Shown: positions 33,543 through 42,308 of the stretch, in pieces | Layout of the letters: each line of letters begins with the position of its first letter | How positions within the stretch are numbered: the first letter of the stretch is position 1 | DNA from: Ardenticatenaceae bacterium | GTDB taxonomy: Bacteria; Chloroflexota; Anaerolineae; Promineifilales; Promineifilaceae | Assembly (NCBI GenBank): GCA_020634375.1 | Contig: JACKBX010000005.1 | Location: forward strand, 248,001-312,000 | Length of the DNA: 64,000 nucleotides | Direction of reading: 5' to 3' | Program-made: the position numbers and the translations under genes | Notes under the pieces: model-generated | What the model was told of the DNA's origin: nothing | The model's input: only the letters and a program-made list of their open reading frames with translations | Database searches by the model: none

Positions 33543-33901
33543 GGGGGGAACAATCATTCACTCGACACAGTCTTCACTGCGTTTGCAACGACACCGCAAA
33601 CAAAGCGAAGGTCATGCCTGCCAAACATATCCAGACCTATTGTTAATCCTCTCCTGATCCGTTTCCAATCCTCTCCCGATCCGTTTCTAATCGTGTCCCG
33701 ATCTGTTTCCAATCGTGTCCTGATCTGTTTCCAATCGTGTCCTGATCCGTTTCTAATCGTGTCCCGATCTGTTTCTCGTCCTAACGTGATGAACCACTGG
33801 TCACGTTTCACGTTTTACGTTTCACGCCTTGATTACCCACGAGTTCCCAAAGAGCCTAAAAACCGTACCCACATTTTTGCATTCTCCGCTACAATCACCT
33901 C
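33543..33901. other. gene-free gap with a 22-bp tandem array
   Basis: Contains a six-unit array (33649-33780), the words CACGTTTCACGTTTTACG (near 33800-33828) and, at the right edge, a TACAAT box (33890-33895) 6 nt before rlmN. No convincing gene is present. Confidence 0.7.
33649..33780. repeat. 22-bp imperfect tandem repeat, six units
   Basis: Units of the form GTGTCCTGATCTGTTTCCAATC, differing at a few positions (C/T at positions 6 and 11; CC or CT before AA). Neighbouring starts such as 33649 and 33671 are 22 bp apart. The period is not a multiple of three. An overlapping reading frame exists but looks fortuitous. Confidence 0.9.
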
Positions 33902-34978
33902 ATGACTTTGAGAGAACAAAGCGATACCATCAACCTCTACGACCTAACACAAGAGCAGCTAACCGCCCTGCTAGCAGATTGGGGATACAGCGGTTATTAT
34001 GCAGCACAGTTATGGTCATACCTTTATCGTGAACGCTTGACCGACTTTGCCGCTATGCCCGCTCTCCGCGAAGACCTGCGCCAGATACTAACTACCCGCG
34101 CTTCTCTGCAACAACTCTCCATTGCTGCCGCCACCGATAGCAGTGATGGTTACACACATAAAGTCCTGCTGCGTCTAGCCGATGGTCAAACAATTGAAAC
34201 GGTGTTGATGAATTTTGAAGGGCGGGATGGCACACCTCGTGCTACCGCCTGCGTCAGCACACAGGCAGGCTGTGCAATGGGCTGTATTTTTTGTGCCACC
34301 GGGCAAATGGGCTTCTTCCGCCATCTGACACCCGGCGAAATTGTGGCGCAGGTGCTGCATGTGCAGCATATGCTGGCGGCCCAAGATGATACGCTGCGCA
34401 ATATCGTGTTCATGGGCATGGGTGAACCGCTGCACAATTACGATAATACCATGCAAGCCATTGACATTTTGACCGACCACAAAGGGCTGACAATTGCCCC
34501 CAAGCACATCACCGTCAGTACAGTTGGTGTGGTTCCCGGCATTCGCCGATTGGCGGCTGATAAACGGCCGTTCCGCCTGGCAGTCAGCCTGCACGCCGCC
34601 ACCGATGCCGAACGGCAAGCACTCATCCCCATCGCAAAACGTTGGCCGCTGGCAGAATTGATGGATGCCTGCCAGGAATACACGGCCCGGCGCAAACGAC
34701 GCATCTTTTTTGAGTGGACGCTCATCGCCGGACAAAATGACACGCCGGAACAGGCTCATGCTCTGGGACAGCTTTTGCAAGGCATGGATGCCCATGTGAA
34801 TTTGATTCCACTCAACCCGACGTTGGAGTTTGATGGCGAACCGGCACGGGAAACGGCCGTTCAACAATTCCAGGCCATCCTTGCCAACCACAACCTCCCC
34901 AGCACCGTGCGACAGCGACGCGGCATAGACATCGCCGCCGGATGCGGTCAACTCCGTGCCGCAAACAGCAAAGAGTAA
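33902..34978 (+). CDS. rlmN: 23S rRNA (adenine-2503-C2)/tRNA methyltransferase
   Basis: Radical-SAM RNA methyltransferase, 358 aa. The CxxxCxxC cluster site is CVSTQAGCAMGCIFCATGQMG (about residue 116 on), followed by NIVFMGMGEPLHNYDN. The C-terminal region has IPLNPTLEFDGE and the methyl-carrying Cys region near AAGCGQL. It adds a C2 methyl to A2503 of 23S rRNA, and in some bacteria to A37 of tRNA, supporting translational accuracy. The -10-like box lies only 6 nt from ATG, with no Shine-Dalgarno, so the mRNA may be leaderless. Confidence 0.95.
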   Translation: MTLREQSDTINLYDLTQEQLTALLADWGYSGYYAAQLWSYLYRERLTDFAAMPALREDLRQILTTRASLQQLSIAAATDSSDGYTHKVLLRLADGQTIETVLMNFEGRDGTPRATACVSTQAGCAMGCIFCATGQMGFFRHLTPGEIVAQVLHVQHMLAAQDDTLRNIVFMGMGEPLHNYDNTMQAIDILTDHKGLTIAPKHITVSTVGVVPGIRRLAADKRPFRLAVSLHAATDAERQALIPIAKRWPLAELMDACQEYTARRKRRIFFEWTLIAGQNDTPEQAHALGQLLQGMDAHVNLIPLNPTLEFDGEPARETAVQQFQAILANHNLPSTVRQRRGIDIAAGCGQLRAANSKE

Positions 34979-34987
34979 AAAGGTGAG

Positions 34988-35080
34988 TGCACCGAAAAAC
35001 ACCACCACGAAGGCACGAGGGGCACGAAGTTTCTATAGAAAAATTCTTCGTGTCTTCTTTTCTTCGTGGTTTTTTCGGCA
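34988..35080. terminator. long imperfect inverted repeat, probable terminator after rlmN
   Basis: CCGAAAAACACCACCACGAA on the left pairs with TTCTTCGTGGTTTTTTCGG on the right, with internal ACGAAG / CTTCGT pairing. The right arm carries a T-run (35070-35075). Similar CACGAAG words occur between genes in many bacteria. Confidence 0.55.
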
Positions 35081-35182
35081 GAGTCAAAGGTAAAAGGTAT
35101 ATTTCCTACTTGCAAACTCGCCTACTCGTTCACGGATTCCTCACTATGACCCATTTCGCAAAACAGGTATACTCTTATCATT

Positions 35183-37255
35183 ATGAGCGACACACTAGAA
35201 GGCATCGTACTTGGCGGTAAATACAAAATCATTCGCCGGTTAGGGCGCGGCGGTATGGCTGAGGTTTATCTGGCTCACCAGGAAAACTTAGGGCGTGACG
35301 TAGCCATTAAACTTATGCACGCCTTCCTCGTTTCAGAGGAAGACTTTCTAAATCGCTTCAAACGTGAAGCGCGGGCAATGGCTGCCATGAACCATCCCAA
35401 CATCGTTGGCGTATACGACTTCGACGTTTATGGCGAGAATACTTATTACCTGGTGATGGAGTACATCAGCGGGGGCACGCTAAAAGATAAGCTGCAAGAA
35501 TTAGCAAAAAATGAAGAACGGCTGCCGTTGGAAACGGCCGTACAAATTGGCATAGAAGTTGCCAGCGCCCTGGATTATGCTCATCATCGCAGCATGATCC
35601 ACCGCGATGTTAAACCGGCCAACATCATGCTCAACGACCAGGGTCATGCCATCCTTACCGATTTCGGCATCGTCAAACTGGTAGGTGGGCAATCCATGGC
35701 TTACACGGCAACCGGCGCACTCATTGGCACACCTGCCTACATGTCCCCGGAGCAAGCCTTGGGCAAACCAGGCGACGCCCGTTCCGACATTTATTCATTG
35801 GGAGCGCTGCTCTTCCAAATGGTCACAGGGCGGCTGCCCTTTGATGCTGATACGCCGTTAGCTATCGTCATGCAGCACGTCAATGACCCGGTTCCCATAC
35901 CAGCCACTTTTAATCCTGACGTGCCTCTTGGGTTACAAGATGTCGTTCTCAAGGCATTGGCAAAAAATCCCGATGACCGCTACCAATCTGCCGGAGAACT
36001 CGTAGCAGCGTTGCAATATGCAGACCTGACCGGCGAAGGTGGTGGAACGGCCGTCCCCATATTTGAACCTGGCGCTCACCGCACGGCCGTCATGGGCACG
36101 GCCGTTTCTAATGCGGCGATAGATACCAAATCAGGCCAAATCAGCGTCACTGTTCCTGGCGACACGGCCGTTGCCATCCCCACAGAAGAAGCGGCCAAGA
36201 AACGGCCGTACTGGCTTTACGGCCTCGTCGGCATCATCATCATCGCCGCCATTGCCGCTGGCGTCTTTGGGCTGTTCAGCGGCGATGACACCACAGAAAC
36301 CACCCCCATTGCCGCTGTATCATCTGCGGCTACCACCACACCCACCCTAACAGCGACACCACAGCCAACCAACACATCTCCGCCCACAAGAACGCCGGAC
36401 GTAGATGCAACCGTAGCTATGGCTATAGTCCTCACAGAAGAAGCTGGCCGCACCGCCACACCAACCCCTTCAAGAACACCCACGATTACGGCTACACCCA
36501 GCCCCACAATAGACGCCACAACCGCTTACCTCGCAAACTGCACCATTGATGCAGAGTTGGTCGTTGCCTACACCTACAGCAGCACCCGCTTCACAGCCGC
36601 CCCGGTAAGCAGCACATTCCCAGCAAACTGGACACTACGCAACAGCGGCACCTGCCCCTGGCCTGCCAGCTTACAATGGGACTATGTAGAGGGTGAGGAT
36701 TTCGGGTATGATAACGGGCCAATTCCGTTGGAAACGGCCGTTCCCACCTCAGGAGAAATCACCCTCACAGCCAGCTTCGTCGCCCCTGATACAGCCGCCC
36801 TCTACAACAGCACCTGGCAGTTGATTGATGCCACCGGCAACCCTTTCGGCCCGCCCATCGAATTTAGCTTCTCCGCCTACATTCCAACTACACCCACCCC
36901 AACCACACCCCCCACACCGGTTGCCACAGCCACACCCGAACAGTTGGAAGAACTAGGTTACGGATTTGAAATTTTTGGCTGCGAATACATCAACACAGAA
37001 TGGCGCTGCACCGTACGCCTGTGGCCTTATGGCGGGGCCGGAGGCCCTTACACCATGCTGGTGCTAGACCAACCCGGCGGGCAAGCCACCGAGTTTCGCG
37101 GCCCCTGGCCTGCCATCTACTTTGCACAGGCACGCCGCTGCGCCGCCTACAACCAGGAAGTACGCGTCATTGACGATGGCTCCGCGACCGACATGTCGCG
37201 CCATCTATACATTGATCCAGATAATTATATTGAAGGGGGCTGCACGCTTCCGTAA
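35183..37255 (+). CDS. membrane Ser/Thr protein kinase with extracytoplasmic NBR1-type Ig domain
   Basis: A 690-aa PknB-like kinase. The N-terminal catalytic domain (about 1-285) has P-loop LGRGGMAEVYLA, Lys 43 (VAIKLM), catalytic HRDVKPANIML (Asp 142), LTDFGIVKL and GTPAYMSPEQALG. A linker rich in T-A-V (residues about 285-345) contains five ACGGCCGT copies. One helix (WLYGLVGIIIIAAIAAGVFGLF) is followed by Thr/Pro-rich sequence and an Ig-like domain of the NBR1 type (ANWTLRNSGTCPWPASLQW). A Cys-containing C-terminal domain (about 580-690) completes it. The outer part may sense cell-wall or surface ligands; targets are unknown. A TATACT box ends 9 nt before the ATG. Confidence 0.9.
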   Translation: MSDTLEGIVLGGKYKIIRRLGRGGMAEVYLAHQENLGRDVAIKLMHAFLVSEEDFLNRFKREARAMAAMNHPNIVGVYDFDVYGENTYYLVMEYISGGTLKDKLQELAKNEERLPLETAVQIGIEVASALDYAHHRSMIHRDVKPANIMLNDQGHAILTDFGIVKLVGGQSMAYTATGALIGTPAYMSPEQALGKPGDARSDIYSLGALLFQMVTGRLPFDADTPLAIVMQHVNDPVPIPATFNPDVPLGLQDVVLKALAKNPDDRYQSAGELVAALQYADLTGEGGGTAVPIFEPGAHRTAVMGTAVSNAAIDTKSGQISVTVPGDTAVAIPTEEAAKKRPYWLYGLVGIIIIAAIAAGVFGLFSGDDTTETTPIAAVSSAATTTPTLTATPQPTNTSPPTRTPDVDATVAMAIVLTEEAGRTATPTPSRTPTITATPSPTIDATTAYLANCTIDAELVVAYTYSSTRFTAAPVSSTFPANWTLRNSGTCPWPASLQWDYVEGEDFGYDNGPIPLETAVPTSGEITLTASFVAPDTAALYNSTWQLIDATGNPFGPPIEFSFSAYIPTTPTPTTPPTPVATATPEQLEELGYGFEIFGCEYINTEWRCTVRLWPYGGAGGPYTMLVLDQPGGQATEFRGPWPAIYFAQARRCAAYNQEVRVIDDGSATDMSRHLYIDPDNYIEGGCTLP
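36047..36209. repeat. cluster of five ACGGCCGT palindromes within 163 bp
   Basis: Copies at 36047, 36083, 36098, 36164 and 36202 in the kinase linker, four encoding T-A-V and one R-P. Spacing is 15-66 bp, far denser than the window average of about 550 bp. Confidence 0.95.
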
Positions 37256-37263
37256 GGGAAACA

Positions 37264-37302
37264 GTGTCAGGTGTCTGGTATTTGGTACTAGACACCTGAC
37301 AC
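37264..37302. repeat. perfect 13-bp inverted repeat between convergent genes
   Basis: GTGTCAGGTGTCT (37264-37276), 13-nt loop, AGACACCTGACAC (37290-37302), between the kinase and the YhhQ-type gene. There is no U-tract. It may end both transcripts. Confidence 0.7.
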
Positions 37303-37318
37303 CTAATAACCTAACACT

Positions 37319-38047
37319 CTATTCATCCTGTGACCAGTCACGGTCAGGCGAAAGATAAATAAAGGGCAAACTAACCAGAGTCACCCCATACTTAATCAAC
37401 AAATTAAAGATGAAGATTTGCCAGACCACTGCCCAGGGCAAAGTCAGGAAATGATTTTGCAAAAAGGGCAGGGGGCCAAATGCGCCGATGGCAAAAATGA
37501 CATTATCAATGGGCACACTGACACTGTTGCTGACCAGCACGCGTGCCCATTGGTAACGGCGTGTAATTTTGGTCACGAACCAGTGGTAGACTTCCGTGTC
37601 CACCAATTCACTAACGACTTCAGCCAAAATAGAGGCAATGACGATACGCCACAACGGACCAAGAATAGCGCTGTATTCTGCCCCCAACCCCCACGCTGGA
37701 TCGCTGGGCACAACGGCCGTCCACGCCAAATACGCCGCCATCACCAAATTAATCACCCCGGCGGTAATCACCAGGGTTTGCGCATTGCGTTTGCCCAATA
37801 ATTTATGCACCACATCGCGCAGGGTAAAGGTAATGGGGTAAATGAATGTCCCCATATCCACAGCCAGCCCAGCGACCAGACCAATTTTCAGGCTGGTGAT
37901 ATCGGCGAGCATTTGCGCACCGATATAGGCCGCCACCACAACGACGGCGATTTTGGGAAGGTGAACCGCTACCTGACGAGATTGCTCTGCGCGGGTTAAC
38001 GGCCGTCCGCCAGACGGCGACCTTTCCTGTTGTACTACTGCACTCAT
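37319..38047 (-). CDS. queuosine-precursor transporter, VUT/YhhQ family
   Basis: Integral membrane protein of 242 aa with six hydrophobic segments. Family motifs are ADITSLKIGLVAGLAVDMGTFIYPITFTLRDVVHKLLG and ILAEVVSELVDTEVYHWFV. VUT family members import preQ0, preQ1 or queuine for tRNA queuosine. The call is strengthened by a preQ1-I riboswitch directly upstream (38057-38096) whose expression platform contains this gene's ribosome site. The start at ATG 38047 has GGAG 10 nt upstream. Confidence 0.9.
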   Translation of the reverse strand: MSAVVQQERSPSGGRPLTRAEQSRQVAVHLPKIAVVVVAAYIGAQMLADITSLKIGLVAGLAVDMGTFIYPITFTLRDVVHKLLGKRNAQTLVITAGVINLVMAAYLAWTAVVPSDPAWGLGAEYSAILGPLWRIVIASILAEVVSELVDTEVYHWFVTKITRRYQWARVLVSNSVSVPIDNVIFAIGAFGPLPFLQNHFLTLPWAVVWQIFIFNLLIKYGVTLVSLPFIYLSPDRDWSQDE

Positions 38048-38056
38048 GTCAAAGAT

Positions 38057-38096
38057 TCTCCTTTGTTTTATTTTAAGGCGGGTGCTGCGACCGCCT
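38057..38096 (-). ncRNA. preQ1-I riboswitch
   Basis: On the minus strand AGGCGG, loop UCGCAGCAC, CCGCCU, followed by an A-rich tail UAAAAUAAAACAAAGGAG. The loop UCGCAG, the CACCC and the AAAACAAAGG tail match the known type II preQ1-I aptamer (as in the Thermoanaerobacter example) nearly base for base. The tail that would form the pseudoknot is the Shine-Dalgarno (plus 38058-38064), so ligand binding should block translation of the transporter. Confidence 0.85.
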
Positions 38097-38106
38097 ATTT
38101 TGATAA

Positions 38107-38150
38107 GCAGGGAACAGTAATCAGTATTCGGTAATCAGTCAAATAGTTAT
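38107..38150. repeat. intergenic CAGTAATCAGTATTCGGTAATCAGT repeat copy
   Basis: Same words as 2098-2205 and 3481-3550 (CAGTAATCAGTATTCGG), between thiN and the transporter. Confidence 0.6.
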
Positions 38151-38181
38151 TGGTTGTTGGTTGCTGGACACTCGCTACTGA

Positions 38182-38838
38182 CTACCGCCCCCACTCCTGC
38201 CGGGTGTGAATGCAAATGAGACGGCCGTACCCCACCGCAATCGTTGCCACGTCAGCCGTCATCTGGTTGCTGATGCCACGAGCCGGGCCAAAAGCCAACG
38301 TCTCTTGCTGCAAAGACCAGGCCAGCCCAGTCGTTGCCCGAATTTGCACATCCACGCCTAACGGAATGAGGGAGAGGGTGTCGCCAGAACGGCCGTGCAC
38401 CTCTGCCACTCCGTCCGCCGCGTTGATGAGACGCAGCCGCTGGAAACGGTCTACCAATTCCACGCAACGGCCGTACAGAGTTGGATGCGCCAGCAAAAAT
38501 ATATTGCCCAATGCCTGATCCACGCGCCCGCCAAAGGCGCCAAAGACGAGGATGTCGCCCTCATACTGTGCGGCAGCGTGTAATAGTGCCAGTTCCAGGT
38601 CTGTCTCGTCCTTTTGCACCGGGAAGCGGATGTGCTGCACAACGGCCGTTTCCAACCACGCAGCCACCTCCGGCGAAAGCGAGTCCATGTCCCCAACTAC
38701 CACATCCGGAAATATTCCCAACGCCAATAAATGGCGGGTTCCTCCGTCGGCAGCAATGATGGTGTGAGGTGGGGTGAGATACGGCCGTATCCACTCCACC
38801 CCTTCAATATCCCCATTCGCAAAAATCAACACGCTCAT
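38182..38838 (-). CDS. thiN: thiamine pyrophosphokinase
   Basis: Pyrophosphorylates thiamine to TPP; 218 aa from ATG 38838 (MSVLIFANGDIEG). An in-frame upstream start at 38856 falls in a repeat. Signatures: IIAADGGTRHLLALG, DVVVGDMDSL, QKDETDLELALLHA and FGAFGGRVDQALGN, which form the ATP/Mg and thiamine sites; GARGISNQM is in the C-terminal domain as GPARGISNQMTADVA. There is no TPP riboswitch upstream that I can see. Confidence 0.93.
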   Translation of the reverse strand: MSVLIFANGDIEGVEWIRPYLTPPHTIIAADGGTRHLLALGIFPDVVVGDMDSLSPEVAAWLETAVVQHIRFPVQKDETDLELALLHAAAQYEGDILVFGAFGGRVDQALGNIFLLAHPTLYGRCVELVDRFQRLRLINAADGVAEVHGRSGDTLSLIPLGVDVQIRATTGLAWSLQQETLAFGPARGISNQMTADVATIAVGYGRLICIHTRQEWGR

Positions 38839-38881
38839 ACAATTAGCAATGACCAATTAGCAATTAACAATTCACCACTCA

Positions 38882-40138
38882 CTACCCGTACTTCGCAATC
38901 ACACGCTCCAGCCCATCCAATCCCTGCTCAAGTTTCTCCATCTCCGGGCCAAAGCTAATGCGGCAGTAGTGGCGATAGCGGGCAAACGAGCGGCGTTTCT
39001 CCGGGTTCACGTCAAAAAATAACCCCGGAACCGTAATCACCCGCTCCTCCAGCCCAGCCTGAAAAAAGGGCATCCCCTCGTTAATGGGCGGCGGCAGTTC
39101 CGATAAATTGGCCCAGCAATAAAACGTGCCCTGCGGCTCCGCCTCCACCTGAATGCCCATCTGGTGCAGCCGCGCCATCATATAATCACGCTTTTTGCGA
39201 AATTCAGATTGGGTTGCGGCCGTTTCCTGCATCACCAATGCCGGGTCAAGCAAGTCCAGCACATGCCGCTGAAAAGGGTTATTTGCTCCGCCATCTAAAA
39301 ATGAACCGGCACTGGCAATGGTGTTAATCACCTCTTTCGGCCCCACCGTCCAGCTAATGCGCCAGCCGGGGTAACGCCAATTCTTTGTCAGGCCATCCAC
39401 CACAATCACCGGGTCACGGTTCACGTCCTCCACGTAAGCCGCTGCCGACACCAGTTTAGGTGGGCCATCAGCCGCACCGGTATAAACGTAATGCGAGTAA
39501 AATTCATCCAAAATCAACGAACAACGATATTCCCGCGCCATTTGCACCCAATCGCGCAAATCCTCCCCCTCCGTCACTTGCCCGGTGGGATTGCACGGAT
39601 TACTTGCCAGCAATGCCTGCAAGCCGCGCCCCATAATTTCCCGCTTTAGCTTGCCCAAATCAGCACGATAATGCTGATCAGAATCCAGCAAAATAGGGAT
39701 GGGGATAAACGCTTTGAATACACTCAGCAATTCCTCGTAAGCGGTGTAATCGGGCAAAAAGTGGCCCATGTTGATGTTGCCCAACGCCGCCGCCAAGCGT
39801 GTAAGCGCCACGCGCCCGCCGCCGGAAATGCTGACATTCTCGTAGGTGTACTGCGATGGCTTGCCTTGCCGGTAAAGGTGGTTGTACAGGTCGGCCACCT
39901 TTTGCCGCAGGGTAATCTGCCCGGTGATGGGGCCGTACTCGTGGTGATTGGGGTTGATGCTGATTTGGTCAACACGCGGTGGAGAACCAGGCAGTGGGCC
40001 GGTTTCTGGTGCGCCCTGGCCCAAATTAGCCCAATCGGGGTTGTTGTAGCGGAAGCCGCGCTGCTCGGCGCGGTGCATCACATAGATGACGCCAGTGCGG
40101 GGCACGCTGCGAAAGCCAGGAATAGTTGATTCGGTCAT
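38882..40138 (-). CDS. PLP-dependent class I/II aminotransferase
   Basis: Fold-type I aminotransferase, 418 aa. Visible: EYGPITGQITLRQKVADLYN, NVSISGGGRVALTRLAAAL, LLASNPCNPTGQV (Asn of the PLP ring site), LILDEFYSHYVYTG (Asp/Tyr) and the Schiff-base Lys in VVDGLTKNWRYPGWRISW. The C-terminal Arg region is YRHYCRISFG. Substrate is not predictable; a nitrilase-superfamily gene upstream on the same strand could act with it, as omega-amidases act on keto-acid amides from transaminases (inference). Confidence 0.87.
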   Translation of the reverse strand: MTESTIPGFRSVPRTGVIYVMHRAEQRGFRYNNPDWANLGQGAPETGPLPGSPPRVDQISINPNHHEYGPITGQITLRQKVADLYNHLYRQGKPSQYTYENVSISGGGRVALTRLAAALGNINMGHFLPDYTAYEELLSVFKAFIPIPILLDSDQHYRADLGKLKREIMGRGLQALLASNPCNPTGQVTEGEDLRDWVQMAREYRCSLILDEFYSHYVYTGAADGPPKLVSAAAYVEDVNRDPVIVVDGLTKNWRYPGWRISWTVGPKEVINTIASAGSFLDGGANNPFQRHVLDLLDPALVMQETAATQSEFRKKRDYMMARLHQMGIQVEAEPQGTFYCWANLSELPPPINEGMPFFQAGLEERVITVPGLFFDVNPEKRRSFARYRHYCRISFGPEMEKLEQGLDGLERVIAKYG

Positions 40139-40149
40139 GGGTATCCTTT

Positions 40150-40205
40150 TGCAGTAGATTGATTCAATCTTGGAGATTGAACCAATCTCTATTCTCCAAT
40201 CTCTC
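40150..40205. repeat. intergenic CCAATCTC repeat with inverted arm
   Basis: TTGGAGATTGAACCAATCTC and CTCCAATCTCTCC are complementary words. The segment runs over the stop of the nitrilase gene. The same words appear within the membrane-protein gene at 25094-25170. Confidence 0.55.
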
Positions 40206-40986
40206 CATATAAATCGGGACGGCGGTCAGCAAAAACAGGGATTTGGGCACGCACGTTATCTACCATGCTGAGATCGAGTACGGCCGTTGCCACCCCCTCA
40301 TCCTCACTCATCTCCAACACCACCTCCCCCCAAGGGTCAACAACGCACGAATGGCCGAAAAATATCTGTCCATTTGCCTCGCCCACACGGTTGCAAGCCG
40401 CCACAAAAAGCTGATTCTCAATGGCGCGAGCTTGCAGCAGCGTGCGCCAATGCGCCAATCGCGGCTGCGGCCACTCTGCCGGGAGCAGCATCAGCCGCGC
40501 CCCGCGCAGCGCATACCAGCGGAACAGTTCCGGGAAACGCAAGTCGTAGCAGATTGCCAGCCCCGCTTTGCCCCACGCCGTCTCCACGGGCGTTAGCGCA
40601 TCTCCAACAGTAAGGTATTGGTCTTCGTCCATCAAGCGGAAGAGGTGGGTTTTGCTGTAAGTGGCCTGTATTTCACCAGCGGGGTTGTGGTAAACGGCCG
40701 TATTCCCCACCCGCCCCTCACCCAAATCAGATAAACAGGAACCGATGATAGCCAGCCGATGATTGCGGGCAAGGACGGCCGTTTCTGCAAAGATACCGTG
40801 TGTGACGGCCGTTGCATACTCCTTCGCCCGCTGCAAGTCATACCCGGTTGACCACAACTCTGGCAGCAGCAGCCAATCCGCGCCCATGTCCGCAGCCTGC
40901 GCTGCAAACTCGGCCACCTTTTGCAGATTCGCTTGCGGATTGCCCAACTGTACATTCATTTGTCCCAATGCAATCGTTAGCTTCAT
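40189..40986 (-). CDS. carbon-nitrogen hydrolase (nitrilase superfamily)
   Basis: Hydrolase of 265 aa from ATG 40986 (MKLTIALGQMNVQ); an ORF open from 41061 adds a non-homologous N-terminus. The catalytic triad is complete: Glu 43 (LLPELW), Lys 112 (YSKTHLF) and Cys 146 (LAICYDLRFPELF). The FPELFRWYALRGA segment resembles the omega-amidase (Nit2-like) branch. It probably hydrolyses a small amide, possibly a 2-oxo-acid omega-amide produced by the neighbouring aminotransferase. The C-terminal residues are encoded in an AATCTC repeat. Confidence 0.87.
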   Translation of the reverse strand: MKLTIALGQMNVQLGNPQANLQKVAEFAAQAADMGADWLLLPELWSTGYDLQRAKEYATAVTHGIFAETAVLARNHRLAIIGSCLSDLGEGRVGNTAVYHNPAGEIQATYSKTHLFRLMDEDQYLTVGDALTPVETAWGKAGLAICYDLRFPELFRWYALRGARLMLLPAEWPQPRLAHWRTLLQARAIENQLFVAACNRVGEANGQIFFGHSCVVDPWGEVVLEMSEDEGVATAVLDLSMVDNVRAQIPVFADRRPDLYGEIGE

Positions 40987-41117
40987 CACGAACCTCAAGA
41001 ATCTGGCGACATTGTGATGGCAATCAAGCGGAAGGGCGAGCCGACAGCTCGCCCCTACCAAAAACGCCAGTTAGGGTTCATTATCCTGTTTTAATAGAAT
41101 GTGGGCAATTTTTTAGC

Positions 41118-41162
41118 AATCAGTCAGTCAGCCTGACATGCTGACTAGCCGACCAGCTAACA
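41118..41162. repeat. intergenic CAGTCAGCCTGACATGCTGAC repeat copy
   Basis: Between the nitrilase and WYL genes; shares CAGTCAGCCTGACA with 4655-4727. Confidence 0.55.
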
Positions 41163-41165
41163 AAC

Positions 41166-42116
41166 CTAATATTGCGCGACAGCACGGCGCAAGTCGGCGG
41201 CAATTTGCGCCCGCAGCCAGGCTGGCTCCAGCACCTCAACGGCCGAACCCCAACTACGAATCCAGGGCTGCATCTCCTCTGGGCGTGCCACCTGCACGCG
41301 CAGCAAGCAGCCCCCTTCTGGCAGTTCTTCCAGCGTTTGCGAAGGATGCCACTGCCGTTCATACACCCGCGACATCATCTCTGGAGTAAACCGCAAAACC
41401 ACCTCATTTTTCTCATCCCCGGCCATGATGCGCCACCCCGTCGCCAGGTGCGCTTCCAAATCAAATGATTCGGGGATGGTATAGCGCTTTTTCAGCAGCA
41501 TGGCGCTCTCCAGGCGATCCAGCTTGAACGTGCGCAGGTCTTCCGCCCATTCGTCGTGGCAAATAATGTAAAAACCGGAGGGCGTCGGCTCGATGGCATA
41601 GGGGGAGATGACGCGCTGCCGCAGCAGTCCACTGCGCGGCGAACGGTAGCCCACCTTCACTTTGTGCCCTGTGCCCCACCCCTCGGCAATGGTCTCCAAA
41701 ACGGCCGATTGCCGTTGATTGCCCTGACGCTGACGCACGCGCTCGATTGCTCGCTGTAAATGGTCGAGCAAAGAAGGTGGCAAAATGCCTGCCAATTTTT
41801 GCAGTGCGGCAATGACGTGCGGGTTACGCTCATCTACGGTGCGCGAGAGTAGCAGCCCGGCCATCACCAATGTCAATGCCTCGTGAAAGCCGAGGCGCAC
41901 GTTTGCCAGGTAGCGAGTACGATTGATGCCGTAACGGCCGTTGCTCTGCCACAATGGCACCCCCTGCCCCTCCAAAAATTCCAGGTCGCGGTAAATGGTA
42001 CGCCGGTTGACTTCCAGCTTTTCGCTAATCTCATTCACGCTCAACCCATTGGGCGTCATCAACAACAAGTCCTCTATTTCCCGCAGTCGTGCCGTGCGAT
42101 TCGCTAAACGTGTCAT
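41166..42116 (-). CDS. HTH-WYL domain transcriptional regulator
   Basis: A 316-aa DNA-binding protein. The N-terminal winged helix (about 10-65) reads LSVNEISEKLEVNRRTIYRDLEFLEGQGVPL. The middle contains a WYL-like ligand domain (about 145-225) with VKVGYRSPRSGLLRQRVISPYAIEPTPSGFYIICHD, then a WCX-type C-terminal domain ending in ILEPAWLRAQIAADL-like sequence. WYL domains sense nucleic acids or nucleotides in many stress and defence contexts. No defence genes are adjacent, so targets are unknown. Confidence 0.88.
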   Translation of the reverse strand: MTRLANRTARLREIEDLLLMTPNGLSVNEISEKLEVNRRTIYRDLEFLEGQGVPLWQSNGRYGINRTRYLANVRLGFHEALTLVMAGLLLSRTVDERNPHVIAALQKLAGILPPSLLDHLQRAIERVRQRQGNQRQSAVLETIAEGWGTGHKVKVGYRSPRSGLLRQRVISPYAIEPTPSGFYIICHDEWAEDLRTFKLDRLESAMLLKKRYTIPESFDLEAHLATGWRIMAGDEKNEVVLRFTPEMMSRVYERQWHPSQTLEELPEGGCLLRVQVARPEEMQPWIRSWGSAVEVLEPAWLRAQIAADLRRAVAQY

Positions 42117-42308
42117 TGGATTACCCCTTCTTAGACCGCTTGTTCTATTGATTTATCTTACCATAGGGAAGGCAGCGCAGCAAGAAGGCGGGAAACCAGA
42201 GAAATAATGAATAATGAATAACTAATTGTGAATGGTGAATAGGGCGCTGGACGATGACACGACACAATTCATTATTTTTGCCGATGTTGGCGTGTAAGCG
42301 CCTGGATT

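Noticed and set aside
33649..33780. CRISPR array
   Set aside because: Units are contiguous with no spacers, and no cas genes are present.
33554..33811. Minus-strand 85-codon frame over the 22-bp array
   Set aside because: Its repetitive Asp/Arg-rich peptide is explained by the tandem DNA repeat; no ribosome site or neighbour supports it.
38839..38881. TPP riboswitch upstream of thiN
   Set aside because: The gap is too short and holds only AATTAGCAATT-type repeat words.
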